Shown here one piece after another: positions 18,075 through 26,613 of a stretch of DNA of 64,000 nucleotides. Both the position numbers and the translations under genes were made by a program. The stretch is from Microvirga ossetica (lineage in GTDB: Bacteria; Pseudomonadota; Alphaproteobacteria; Rhizobiales; Beijerinckiaceae). Where the stretch lies: positions 913,333 to 977,332 of the forward strand of contig NZ_CP016619.1 in assembly GCF_002741015.1 (NCBI RefSeq), given 5' to 3'. Numbering within the stretch: position 1 is the stretch's first letter; each line of letters opens with the position of its first letter. A model generated the notes under the pieces. That model was given only the letters and a program-made list of their open reading frames with translations, made no database searches and was not told where the DNA came from.

Positions 18075-19397
18075 TCACCGGTCGGTCGGCCAGCGCTCGT
18101 GGAGCTCGTCGAGCACGAAAGCATGGGCATGCCTGATTGTTCGCCCGTGTGTGCGCCCATCGTGCAGGTGTTGGTGGTCTGGTGCGAGGTTGTCATGAAC
18201 GTGAGGCAGGACATCTGGATCCTTGCTCGGCCAAAGCCGCAGGGCAGACACGGTCGCCAGTAAGGCAAGACCGCCGAGCAGCCAGAAGGTGTTCGGCAGG
18301 CCGATTGCGGCTCCGAGCCAGCCAGCCAACGGATAATTGATCAACCAGCACACGTGAGTGAATGAGAACTGCGCCGCAAAGACGGTCGCGCGGTCAGCCT
18401 CGCCGGATGAACGGCGGATGAGCCGTCCCGCTGGGGTCTGGATGAGGCCGTAGCCCATTCCAAGGATCAGCATGACAGCAAGAATCGGAGCGAAGTTTTC
18501 GATGAAGCCTGCTGCAAGCATCCCCACGACGATGAAGCTTGCCCCGATCAGCATGGCGGCCCGATCTTGGATAACTTCGAGCAGGCGCGGGACGCACAGC
18601 GCGGCCATCATGGACCCTGCGCCGTATGTGGCGAGGGCTAGAGCGGTCGCGGTTTGGGTCAGACCCATGTTCGCCTGGACAAGGACCACTGTGTTGACGA
18701 TGATCATCGCACTGCCGCAGGAGGCAACAAGGGAAAAGGCCAGTAGTCCTCTCAGCCTCGGCGTCCCGATATAGATGCGCATTCCTGTAAGGGTTCTTTT
18801 TGCAATCTTGTCCTGCGTGATGATCCGGCGCGACGGAAGGATCGTCACGGCAATGAATGCCGCCGACGCCAGGAAGCCAAGCACGGTTCCTGCGAAGAGT
18901 TCGTGAAAGTTGAAGAACGTGAGCAGCAATGCCGCGATCACGGGGCTGGCGACGCTTTCCAGATCATAGGTCAACTGTGTCAGCGAGAGCGCGCGCGTGT
19001 AGTCTCGCTCATCCGGCAGCACATCTGGAATGGTGGCCCGCATTGTCGGCGTGAAGCCGGCGGACGCCGCCTGGAGCAAGAAGATCAGGCAGTAGATCTG
19101 CCAGACCTCCGTCACGAACGGAAATGCGACCATGACGGCTGCGCGAATCAGGTCGAGCCCGACGAGAATACTCTTGCGCGAAAAGCGCTCGGCCAATGCA
19201 GCTGCGACGGGCGCGAGGCTGACGCTGGCGATCATCTTGATGGCGAGCGCTGTTCCCAAAACAGATCCGGCCTGGGCGCCCGCGATGTCGTACGCCATCA
19301 GGCTCAGCGCAACCGTGGCAAGACCCGTCCCGAGCACCGCCACGAGCTGCGCGATGAAGAGGGAGCGAAAGGTTTTGTTGGCGAAGATCGAGAGCAT
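18075..19397 (-). CDS. MFS transporter with a His-rich C-terminal tail
   Basis: A 440-residue major-facilitator protein with about 12 hydrophobic segments, starting 'MLSIFANKTFRSLFIAQLVAV'. The DxxxRR/K-type cytoplasmic loop after TM2 reads 'LAERFSRKSILVGLDLIRA'. The last 50 residues or so are soluble and rich in His and Asp (from 'DVLPHVHDNLAPDHQHLHDG' to 'HAHAFVLDELHERWP'), which suggests metal binding. It is probably an exporter of a drug or metal chelate. No divergent regulator is seen next to it. Confidence 0.85.
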   Translation of the reverse strand: MLSIFANKTFRSLFIAQLVAVLGTGLATVALSLMAYDIAGAQAGSVLGTALAIKMIASVSLAPVAAALAERFSRKSILVGLDLIRAAVMVAFPFVTEVWQIYCLIFLLQAASAGFTPTMRATIPDVLPDERDYTRALSLTQLTYDLESVASPVIAALLLTFFNFHELFAGTVLGFLASAAFIAVTILPSRRIITQDKIAKRTLTGMRIYIGTPRLRGLLAFSLVASCGSAMIIVNTVVLVQANMGLTQTATALALATYGAGSMMAALCVPRLLEVIQDRAAMLIGASFIVVGMLAAGFIENFAPILAVMLILGMGYGLIQTPAGRLIRRSSGEADRATVFAAQFSFTHVCWLINYPLAGWLGAAIGLPNTFWLLGGLALLATVSALRLWPSKDPDVLPHVHDNLAPDHQHLHDGRTHGRTIRHAHAFVLDELHERWPTDR

Positions 19398-19617
19398 AAG
19401 GACGGGTATTCCTCGACTTAGGTTTCACGCGTTGGACGTGAGCGCTGGATGGTGAGTGCTATACGCATTCCGACGGTTGTTGGCCGGCTGCGGTCTCGCC
19501 TCCGGGTGCCAAGCATGGTCGGCCGGCTGGCCTGAGTCCGATTGCCTTGGACCCCACCGCCACAGGTGGATGTCATGCTGACGCGTGAAATTCCGGTCAT
19601 CGTTTGAATGTTTCTCC

Positions 19618-20637
19618 CTAGTACCCTCGCCGACGGTCGATCACGCCCTCCATCGGAAGTCCCGAGCGATGCCGCTCGATGAGCCGACAGACACGCTGGG
19701 CAGCCGCCTGGGGAAGGGTTGCGCTCGCGATATGCGGGGTGATCATGACCCGTGGATGCTTGAAGAGGGCATGGTCCGCCGCAGGAGGCTCACTCTGCAG
19801 AACATCCAAAATGGCGCAATCGACGCGGCCGCTCGCGAGCGCTGCGATCAGATCGTCCTCGACAAGATGGCCGCCGCGAGCCGCGTTGAGCAGCCGTGCC
19901 CCCTTGGGCAACTGCTCAAAGGTGGCGTGGCAAAGAATGCCCCGCGTGTCCTCCGTGAGCGGCAACAAGCACACGAGGATGTCGCAGCCCGACAGGAAGG
20001 CTCCGAGCTGCTCGGGACCGGAAAAGGTTTCGACTCCCTCGATGGTTTTGGGCGAAGCGCTCCAACCCCTTAGCGGAAAACCGAAGAACTTTAGAGATTC
20101 CGCCAACGCCTGCCCGAGGACACCGAGGCCCATGATGCCGACGCGGCGCTCCTCCGCTCGCTGCAGCGGGCGGTAGCTCCAGCGGCTGGCCTGCTGATCG
20201 GAAACATAGTGCGGAATGTCTCTGTGCAGAGCCAAGACCGCGAAGGTGGCATATTCGATCATGCCCCGTGTCAGATCAGGATCAAGCATCCGCACGATCG
20301 TTACATGCGGCGGGATCGCGTCCAAGTTGAGCTGGTCAATTCCTGCCCCGATGCTGAAAAGGACCTTTAGATTCGGCAACACGCGCTCCAAGTCCGGGGG
20401 CGCAACCCAGGCAACAAGGTATTCCACCTCCTCCCCGGCCTCTATCTCCGGCCACATATGGAACGAAGCTTGGGGCAGCTCCGACCGGAACACCGCGCTC
20501 CAGACCGCGCCCCTGACAGGATCGGACTTGTAGGCCACCACAATGGGTTGCGATGCGGCCTGCTGCCCCGCCGGGGGCCGAGGCCCGCCGGTCCGCTCGA
20601 CATCGCTTTCGGCCATTCCGGTGCTCTGGCTCATCAT
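19618..20637 (-). CDS. D-2-hydroxyacid dehydrogenase (glyoxylate/hydroxypyruvate reductase A type)
   Basis: A 339-residue NAD(P)-dependent dehydrogenase. The cofactor motif 'VGIMGLGVLGQALAESL' is near residue 165, the catalytic Arg lies in 'LLNAARGGHLVEDDL', a Glu in 'QSEPPAADHALF' and the His in 'MITPHIAS'. The N-terminal catalytic domain is the GhrA type ('LKVLFSIGAGIDQL'). It reduces glyoxylate, hydroxypyruvate or another 2-keto acid. Its start overlaps the end of a decayed flavin oxidase gene by 4 bp; oxidases of that kind release 2-keto acids, which suggests a former two-gene unit. Confidence 0.88.
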   Translation of the reverse strand: MMSQSTGMAESDVERTGGPRPPAGQQAASQPIVVAYKSDPVRGAVWSAVFRSELPQASFHMWPEIEAGEEVEYLVAWVAPPDLERVLPNLKVLFSIGAGIDQLNLDAIPPHVTIVRMLDPDLTRGMIEYATFAVLALHRDIPHYVSDQQASRWSYRPLQRAEERRVGIMGLGVLGQALAESLKFFGFPLRGWSASPKTIEGVETFSGPEQLGAFLSGCDILVCLLPLTEDTRGILCHATFEQLPKGARLLNAARGGHLVEDDLIAALASGRVDCAILDVLQSEPPAADHALFKHPRVMITPHIASATLPQAAAQRVCRLIERHRSGLPMEGVIDRRRGY

Positions 20638-21118
20638 GCTGCTTTCTGTTGGGCGAAGCGCCCGATGCCATAGATATCGAGCGAAAGGCTCGAGCGGCCC
20701 GTGTCAATGAGTTCGGCCATCACATCGCCCACTGCCGGCCCGACCTGGAAGCCTGCACCGCACAAGCCGAACGCGTAGAACAGCCCGGGGACCTTCTCGC
20801 TCGAACCCATGATGGGCAGATCGTCTGGCAGATAGCTCTCGATGCCGCTCCAGACCCGGATGATGCGGGCCGCGGCAATGCCGGGCCGCGGACGCGCAGC
20901 TGGGGCAACTGGTTGAGGGTGTTCCCGGGATCCACATAGGCCCGGCAAGCCCCGGAGCCGTCACCGAACTCCGATTGCCGCAGGCGCCCAGCATGGATGA
21001 GCACGGCGACCAGGAGGGTATCTCCTTCGAGCGCCATATGGCGAACGCCGTCGTTCTCGATTGGTCCCCGATCCTGCTCGGCAACCCGGATAAAGCGCGC
21101 GGGCATCGCACCTCTCAT
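20634..21118 (-). pseudogene. Decayed FAD-dependent amino-acid/amine oxidase (DAO family), C-terminal part only
   Basis: The 3' part encodes a DAO-family ending ('RIIRVWSGIESYLPDDLPIM', 'VPGLFYAFGLCGAGFQVGPAVGDVMAELI'), including the C-terminal FAD-binding stretch. Upstream coding ('GDTLLVAVLIHAGRLRQSEF') is in another frame, so at least one frameshift lies near 20890. The N-terminal FAD domain is absent: no GxGxxG is found upstream. It is a remnant of the gene that preceded the hydroxyacid dehydrogenase. Confidence 0.75.
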
Positions 21119-21429
21119 GTCAACGATGACGACAGTTTAGGGCGAGTCGGCCGAGATTCTTCGCCTCTGTCACAGCCCCAGCGAGGCGATTATTGCGGAG
21201 ATACCCGAACCGCCAGCAGTTTCTGCCGCAATGCCGGCCACCCGTTGCCCTATCGGCGGACCGCCCTTCCCTCCGGCGTTGCTCATCCTGCCTGCCCCGT
21301 GAAGCAGAATGCGCTGTGGACCCCGCCCTGGCGAATATCTTTTGCCGAATGCCCCGGTCACCTCCGTAACATCTGCTCCGCGCTCGGGCCTACGCTTGAG
21401 GCTGCAACAGCGAAGGGGCAGGTTCATCC
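21119..21429. other. Intergenic stretch, no gene recognised
   Basis: It lies between the flavin-oxidase remnant and the divergent intact flavin oxidase. It probably carries the promoter of the rightward genes. No confident palindrome or gene was seen. Confidence 0.4.
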
Positions 21430-22533
21430 ATGGCGCGCATCGTCATCATTGGCGCAGGGATCGTCGGACTATCGGTGGCTCGTGCCGCCCTGAAGAAGGG
21501 CCATGAGGCCATCATCCTGGAGCAGGGTCCAGTCCCGAATCCTCACGCCGCCTCGTTCGACCTGCATCGGATGATCCGGTACCAGTATGGGTCTGCCGAA
21601 GGCTATACCCGCATGGTCACGAGCGCCTTCGACGCGTGGGATCGGCTCTGGGACGATCTAGGTACCGATCACTTCGAGAATACCGGCAGCATCGCCATCT
21701 CCCTGGCGCCCAACGACTACGCGGAAAAATCCCTGAAGACGTTCCAGGCCATCGGCCTCGATCACGAGGTCTTGAACCGCGAGGATGTGGAGCGCCTGTG
21801 CCCACACCTGACCCTACCGGAGGGCGCTTGGGGCGTCGTTTCCGCGCGCGGCGGGCCCCTCTTCGCCAGCCGGATCGTCACCGACCTCGCGCAATGGGTG
21901 GTGGATCACGGAGCCGAGATCGAGGCGAACTGCAAGGTAGTTCGCGTGGACCCCGAGAACGGTATCGCCGAGCGGGCAGACGGGACGACGGTGGCGGGCG
22001 ATCTCCTCGTCATCGCCGCGGGAGCCTGGCTTCCCGGCTTGCTGCCCGACCGCTACGGGGACAACGCGGTCTACCGCCAGGGGCTTTGCTATGTGGAGCC
22101 GCCGGCCCGCTACAAAGACTCGTGGCGCAACGCCCCCGCCATTGCCTCCTTGGGTGACCATACGGGCTATACCTTGCCCGATCGCCGCGGCGCCGGCCTG
22201 AAGATCGGCTATAGTGCTCATCGCAGGCTCGCACGGCCGGAGCAGCACGGCTTCGACTCCGATTTGGAGACTGAGAGCGCGGCGATCCTGGGGGCGTTCA
22301 AGCCCTATTTCAACGAACCGGACAGCTACCGGCCGACGCGGATCCAGGTGGGCTTTTACGTTCTTGACCCCTCGCGCCGCTTCAAGCTCGACCAATTCGG
22401 GCGTGGCCTCGTGGTGACGAACTGCGATGGCCAGATGTTCAAATTCGGCCCGCTTCTGGGCGAGCGCATCGTCGGCATGTTCGAGGGAACTGAATCCGCT
22501 GCCGACCTCTCCCGCTGGGCCGCCGGCCACTGA
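21430..22533 (+). CDS. FAD-dependent oxidoreductase (sarcosine/N-methyl-amino-acid oxidase-like, DAO family)
   Basis: A 367-residue flavoenzyme. The N-terminal 'IVIIGAGIVGLSVARAALKKGH' is the ADP-binding GxGxxG fold, and 'FDLHRMIRYQYG' resembles the covalent-flavin sarcosine oxidase region. The C-terminus 'GRGLVVTNCDGQMFKFGPLLGERIV' contacts FAD, but the C-terminal Cys that anchors FAD in monomeric sarcosine oxidase is not obvious. It likely oxidises a secondary amine or amino acid to an imine/aldehyde and H2O2. An aldehyde dehydrogenase follows 22 bp downstream and would consume the aldehyde. Confidence 0.87.
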   Translation: MARIVIIGAGIVGLSVARAALKKGHEAIILEQGPVPNPHAASFDLHRMIRYQYGSAEGYTRMVTSAFDAWDRLWDDLGTDHFENTGSIAISLAPNDYAEKSLKTFQAIGLDHEVLNREDVERLCPHLTLPEGAWGVVSARGGPLFASRIVTDLAQWVVDHGAEIEANCKVVRVDPENGIAERADGTTVAGDLLVIAAGAWLPGLLPDRYGDNAVYRQGLCYVEPPARYKDSWRNAPAIASLGDHTGYTLPDRRGAGLKIGYSAHRRLARPEQHGFDSDLETESAAILGAFKPYFNEPDSYRPTRIQVGFYVLDPSRRFKLDQFGRGLVVTNCDGQMFKFGPLLGERIVGMFEGTESAADLSRWAAGH

Positions 22534-22555
22534 ACTCCGCGATAGGACAACCGCC

Positions 22556-24034
22556 ATGCTCGACTTCGATCCGAATACCGTTTCCGTTCCCAACGGTCAC
22601 TTCATCGACGGGACGCTCGTCACCGAGTGCGGCGACACGCTTTCGGTCCGCCGTCCGTCGGACAACCATGTCTATGCGGACCTGCCGATTGCGTCCGCCG
22701 AGATGGTCGACCGGGCCGTGTTGTCGGCGCAGCGCGCCTTCGAAACATCGGACTGGGCCTCCGGCGCCCCACGCCACCGGGCCCGCATCATGCGGCGCTG
22801 GGCGGACCTCATGGAGGCCAACAGAGAGGAATTGGCCAAGCTTGAGGCCTTGGGTTCCACGCGGCCGATCAAGGATGTGCTCGCGGTCGACCTCCCCTAT
22901 GGTGCGGACAGCATTCGGTTCTTCGCCGAGTGGGCAGACAAGCTCGGGGGCGACGTGGCGGCTACCCGGTCCGACCATCTGGGCCTCGTGATTGCCGAGC
23001 CCTATGGCGTCGTGGCCTGCATCGCACCCTGGAACTTCCCCATCACGCAGGCTCTCACCAAAATCGGACCGGCTCTTGCGGCGGGCAATGCCGTGGTCCT
23101 CAAGCCCTCCGAAATGACGCCGTTCTCCGCAGTGCGTCTGGCTGAATTGGCCATTGAGGCGGGCATGCCGCCAGGCATTCTCAACGTCGTCCAGGGCACT
23201 GGCGCCGTGACGGGTGACGCCATGTGCCGTCACCCACTGGTCGGCAAGATCTCCTTCACCGGCTCCACGCACACTGGCGCCGCCATCATGGCGGCGAGTG
23301 CTGAGAGCGGTGTCAAACCGCTCACCCTGGAGCTGGGCGGCAAGAGCCCGCAGCTCGTGTTCGCCGACGTGCCCGATCTTGGCCGGGTGGCGCGCGCCAT
23401 CTCCAACTCCATTCTCGGCAATGCTGGGCAAGTCTGCGTAGCGGGCTCACGGCTGGTCGTGCAGCGCAAGGTGCAGGACCAGCTCCTCGACCGGCTCATC
23501 GCCCTGGCGAAGGACGTGCGCCCTGGACCGACCTGGCGCTCAGACACGTCGTTTGCTCCCATTATCTCCACGCCTCAGCTCGACCGCATCGACGGAATTG
23601 TCCGGCGGACCATCGCGGAGGGGGCCGAAGCGGTCATCGGCGGGCGGCGGGTGATGTCGATCCAAGATGGCGCCTTCTACGAACCCACCATTCTCACCGG
23701 CGCTTCGTCTCAAATGGAAGCAGTGCGCGAGGAGGTGTTCGGTCCCGTCCTGACGGTCCAGAGCTTCGACGATGAGGAAGAGGGTCTTACCCTCGCCGAC
23801 CATCCGGTCTACGGCCTGGCGGCCGGTGTCTACACAGGCGATGTGAGCAAGGCCCTGCGCGCAGTGCGCACCATCAAGGCTGGCACAGTCTGGGTGAACC
23901 GCTACGGGCGCACCGCGGACTACATCATTCCGACGGGCGGCTACAAGAGTTCCGGCATTGGCAAGGACCTAGGCCGTCAGGCGGTGGAGGCCAACATGCG
24001 GCTCAAGAGTGCCCTCATCGACTTCGCCGCGTGA
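22556..24034 (+). CDS. NAD(P)-dependent aldehyde dehydrogenase
   Basis: 492 residues, the usual ALDH length, from ATG 22556. The cofactor region 'PWNFPITQALTKIGPAL' and 'VLKPSEMTPFSA' are followed by the catalytic Glu in 'LELGGKSPQ' near 263 and the nucleophile Cys in 'GQVCVAGSRL' near 297. It turns an aldehyde into a carboxylic acid. The open frame continues 43 codons upstream into the oxidase gene, but the ALDH fold begins at this ATG. It is co-transcribed with the preceding flavin oxidase. Confidence 0.92.
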   Translation: MLDFDPNTVSVPNGHFIDGTLVTECGDTLSVRRPSDNHVYADLPIASAEMVDRAVLSAQRAFETSDWASGAPRHRARIMRRWADLMEANREELAKLEALGSTRPIKDVLAVDLPYGADSIRFFAEWADKLGGDVAATRSDHLGLVIAEPYGVVACIAPWNFPITQALTKIGPALAAGNAVVLKPSEMTPFSAVRLAELAIEAGMPPGILNVVQGTGAVTGDAMCRHPLVGKISFTGSTHTGAAIMAASAESGVKPLTLELGGKSPQLVFADVPDLGRVARAISNSILGNAGQVCVAGSRLVVQRKVQDQLLDRLIALAKDVRPGPTWRSDTSFAPIISTPQLDRIDGIVRRTIAEGAEAVIGGRRVMSIQDGAFYEPTILTGASSQMEAVREEVFGPVLTVQSFDDEEEGLTLADHPVYGLAAGVYTGDVSKALRAVRTIKAGTVWVNRYGRTADYIIPTGGYKSSGIGKDLGRQAVEANMRLKSALIDFAA

Positions 24035-24334
24035 CGCCATGAGCGAGACAGGCTGTTCCGTCCACCGCTTAGTCCGTGTCGTCGCGCTGCGAACCGCACC
24101 AGCAATCCATGCTGCAGAGGCCGCATCAATCGGCAGGATGTTCCTCCGGACACGGCACAAAGCGCAACGCTTTCTTCTTCGACGATCCTACAGTTCAGGA
24201 GATGCCACTGGGCGTGCCACTTCCGAGACCGACTGCAACGAGCGCAGCCGTTCCACGAAAGCGGGTGTCCGGGGGCGAGTGCCGCTCACACTGATCCATT
24301 CCACGCCGCCAGGAACAAACAAGGGCTGACCCTC
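24035..24334. other. Intergenic stretch before the dehalogenase gene, nothing recognised
   Basis: Three hundred bases without a supported gene or strong hairpin. It may contain a promoter for the dehalogenase-like gene. Confidence 0.35.
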
Positions 24335-25003
24335 ATGACCACACTCAGGCCAAAGTACATCTCGTTCGACTGCCACGGCACGCTCATCTACTACGAGATG
24401 GCTCCGGTGGCGCGGAAGGTTTATGCGGACCGGGTGAGCGCAGACAAGTTGGATGCCTTCACCCGTGACTTCTCCTCGTACCGGCTGGACGAGGTTCTCG
24501 GGGCATGGAAGCCCTATTCCGAGGTGGTGCGCAACTCGATTGCCCGGACCTGTAAACTCTGGAATGTCGAATTCCGGGACAGCGATGCCGAATTCATCTA
24601 CAACTCGGTGCCCACTTGGGGACCTCATCCGGACGTGCCTGTCGCACTCGCTCAGGTTGCCAAGCACTTTCCCCTGGTCATCCTCTCGAACGCTGACAAT
24701 AGCCAGATCCGCTCCAATGTGGAGAAGCTCGGAGCGCCCTTCCATGCGGTGTTCACGGCGGAGGATGCCCAATCCTACAAGCCGCGCATGCGGGGTTTCG
24801 AATACATGATGGACAAACTGGGCTGTGGTCCGGAAGACCTGTTGCATGTCTCGTCGAGCTTCCGATACGACCTCATGACGGCACACGATCTGCACATCAC
24901 GAACAAGGTATGGGTGAACCGCGGGCACGAGCCGCCAAATCCGTACTACGGTTACCATGAGATCAAGGACATCTCCGGATTGCCGGGCCTGCTCGGCCTG
25001 TAA
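24335..25003 (+). CDS. Haloacid dehalogenase type II-like HAD hydrolase
   Basis: A 222-residue HAD-superfamily protein. Motif I reads 'SFDCHGTL' (nucleophile Asp near residue 10), motif II 'VILSNADN' and motif III 'AQSYKPRMRGFEYM', with the acidic motif IV in the 'SSSFRYDLMTAHDLHI' region. The size and the FDxxGTL form match L-2-haloacid dehalogenases, but many such proteins act on phosphates or unknown substrates. It lies downstream of the oxidase and aldehyde dehydrogenase and may process a product of their pathway. Confidence 0.8.
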   Translation: MTTLRPKYISFDCHGTLIYYEMAPVARKVYADRVSADKLDAFTRDFSSYRLDEVLGAWKPYSEVVRNSIARTCKLWNVEFRDSDAEFIYNSVPTWGPHPDVPVALAQVAKHFPLVILSNADNSQIRSNVEKLGAPFHAVFTAEDAQSYKPRMRGFEYMMDKLGCGPEDLLHVSSSFRYDLMTAHDLHITNKVWVNRGHEPPNPYYGYHEIKDISGLPGLLGL

Positions 25004-25091
25004 GGGGTGTCACCGGCCTTGAAGCCGAACGAAGCAGAGCTTTGCTCATGCGACAGGCGAGATGGCTCTTTCGCCCCTCTTTAGACGGTGC

Positions 25092-25123
25092 GGCTATCGA
25101 TACAGAATATTCTATCGATAGCC
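25092..25123. repeat. Long inverted repeat downstream of the dehalogenase gene
   Basis: GGCTATCGATA and TATCGATAGCC form 11-bp perfect arms around a 10-bp centre that itself contains GAATATTC. There is no T tract after it, so it looks more like a protein-binding site than a terminator. Confidence 0.5.
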
Positions 25124-25191
25124 CGCCGGAAGCGCCCATCTGCTTAGATTGTTTGCAGAGCTTGGCCGAAGAAATATGCAATTGTCGATGT

Positions 25192-25211
25192 TATGATTGT
25201 TGACAATCATA
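25192..25211. promoter_or_regulatory. Candidate GntR/FCD operator upstream of the oxidase/dipeptide-ABC operon
   Basis: TATGATTGTTGACAATCATA is a 20-bp palindrome with 9-bp perfect arms, ending 14 bp before the start of the short signal-peptide ORF. Its core ATTGTTGACAAT nearly equals the site at 12457-12468. The GntR regulator at 28459-29190, inside this operon, is the likely binder. Confidence 0.65.
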
Positions 25212-25225
25212 CAACTAGGGTCATC

Positions 25226-25315
25226 ATGAAGGCATGGATGGCATCCGCAGCGCTCCTCGGTCTCATGGACTCGCCGACGATAGCACAGGCCGATCTTCAG
25301 AAAGCCGGATCATGA
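25226..25315 (+). CDS. 29-residue signal-peptide-like ORF, coupled to the flavin oxidase
   Basis: ATG 25226 to TGA 25315 encodes 29 residues starting 'MKAWMASAALLGLM' and running through 'PTIAQADLQKAGS'. This looks like a Sec signal peptide plus the first mature residues of a periplasmic binding protein. The stop overlaps the oxidase start (ATGA). It could be the deletion remnant of a binding-protein gene, with the oxidase gene joined to its ribosome-binding region, or a leader that couples translation. It stands directly after the GntR-type palindrome. Confidence 0.45.
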   Translation: MKAWMASAALLGLMDSPTIAQADLQKAGS

Positions 25316-26589
25316 AACTTGCATCATATTGGCTCGATACGGCGCCGCCCTTCGCCGGCGAGACCTCAGGTGCCCTCGCCGGCCGGGCTGACGTTGCGGT
25401 CATCGGCGGCGGCTTTACCGGGCTCTCGGCAGCCATCGCGCTCGCGAAGAATGGTGCCGACGTCGTTCTGATCGATGCAAACCGCGTCGGCGCCGGCGCT
25501 TCGGGGCGCAATGGAGGGCAGTGCAACAACGGTCTCGCGGCCGATTTCCGCAGCACCGTGGAGCAGCTCGGGCTCGCCCAGGCCCGCACGCTCTATCGCG
25601 CCTACGACGCGGCGGTCGATACGGTCGAGCGGCTCGTCAGAGAGGAAGCAATCGAGTGCGACTTCGGCCGGACGGGCAAGATCAAGCTTGCGGCCAAGCC
25701 CGAGCATTATGAAAAGCTGGCCCGCACCCACGAAGTGCTCGCCCGGGAGGTGGATCCGGACACCAAGCTGGTGCCGGCCTCGGCGATGCGCTCGGAAGTC
25801 GGCACGGATCGCTATCACGGCGGCCTCGTCTTCGGCAAAAGCGCCAGCATGCACATGGGAAAGTTCGTGCATGGCTTGGCCAGTGCAGCCGCGCGGCACG
25901 GCGTGCGCATCTACGAGAACGCTCCCGTCACGAAGCTGAACCGCATCCACGGATACGAGCATGACGTCGTCACGCACCGTGGTACGGTCAGGGCGTCGCA
26001 GGTCCTGCTCGCCACCGGCACCTCGACGGTCGGTCCCTTCTTTCACTACCGCCGGCGCATCGTGCCCATCGGCAGCTTCATCATCGTAACCGAGCCGCTG
26101 CCGATCGAAACCGTCGACGCTCTCATGCCGACCCGGCGAATGGCAACCGACTCGAAGAACGTCGGCTCCTACTTCCGCATCACGCCGGACAATCGCCTGC
26201 TGTTCGGAGGGCGGGCCCGCTTCGCCATGTCGAACCCGCTCTCGGACGCCAAGAGCGGCAAGATCCTCGAGCAGATCATGCTCACCGTGTTTCCCAGCCT
26301 GCGCGGCGTGCGCATCGATTACTGCTGGGGCGGCCTGGTGGACATGACCGCCGATCGCCTGCCGCGCGCCGGTGAGCATGACGGCGTGTTCTATTCGATG
26401 GGCTACAGCGGCCACGGTACCCAAATGTCCACGCATATGGGCGTCGTGATGGGTGAGGTCATGAGCGGCAAGCCTGAAGCCAACATCTGGCGCGACATGG
26501 AATGGCCGGCCATCCCGGGGCATTTCGGCCCGCCCTGGTTCCTTCCCTTCGTGGGAGCCTATTACCGCTTGCAAGACATCCTGCACTGA
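25312..26589 (+). CDS. FAD-dependent oxidoreductase (gamma-glutamylputrescine oxidase PuuB-like)
   Basis: A 425-residue DAO-family enzyme. The FAD motif 'VAVIGGGFTGLSAAIALAKNG' and 'GAGASGRNGGQCNNGL' are characteristic of the PuuB/OrdL group, and the C-terminus 'YSMGYSGHGTQMSTHMG' binds the flavin. It probably oxidises an amine or gamma-glutamyl polyamine to an aldehyde, NH3 and H2O2. ATG 25312 is chosen by homology; it overlaps the stop of a 29-residue ORF. It heads an operon with a dipeptide-type ABC transporter, which suggests that its substrate is imported by that transporter. Confidence 0.9.
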   Translation: MKLASYWLDTAPPFAGETSGALAGRADVAVIGGGFTGLSAAIALAKNGADVVLIDANRVGAGASGRNGGQCNNGLAADFRSTVEQLGLAQARTLYRAYDAAVDTVERLVREEAIECDFGRTGKIKLAAKPEHYEKLARTHEVLAREVDPDTKLVPASAMRSEVGTDRYHGGLVFGKSASMHMGKFVHGLASAAARHGVRIYENAPVTKLNRIHGYEHDVVTHRGTVRASQVLLATGTSTVGPFFHYRRRIVPIGSFIIVTEPLPIETVDALMPTRRMATDSKNVGSYFRITPDNRLLFGGRARFAMSNPLSDAKSGKILEQIMLTVFPSLRGVRIDYCWGGLVDMTADRLPRAGEHDGVFYSMGYSGHGTQMSTHMGVVMGEVMSGKPEANIWRDMEWPAIPGHFGPPWFLPFVGAYYRLQDILH

Positions 26590-26613
26590 GGCGAACGGGG
26601 AGAGGACAAGACC

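Noticed and set aside
25366..26586. A 406-codon open frame on the minus strand opposite the PuuB-like oxidase
   Set aside because: The plus-strand protein has all DAO motifs. The antisense frame has no domain and is His/Asp/Gly/Arg-rich, as expected for the complement of a high-GC gene.
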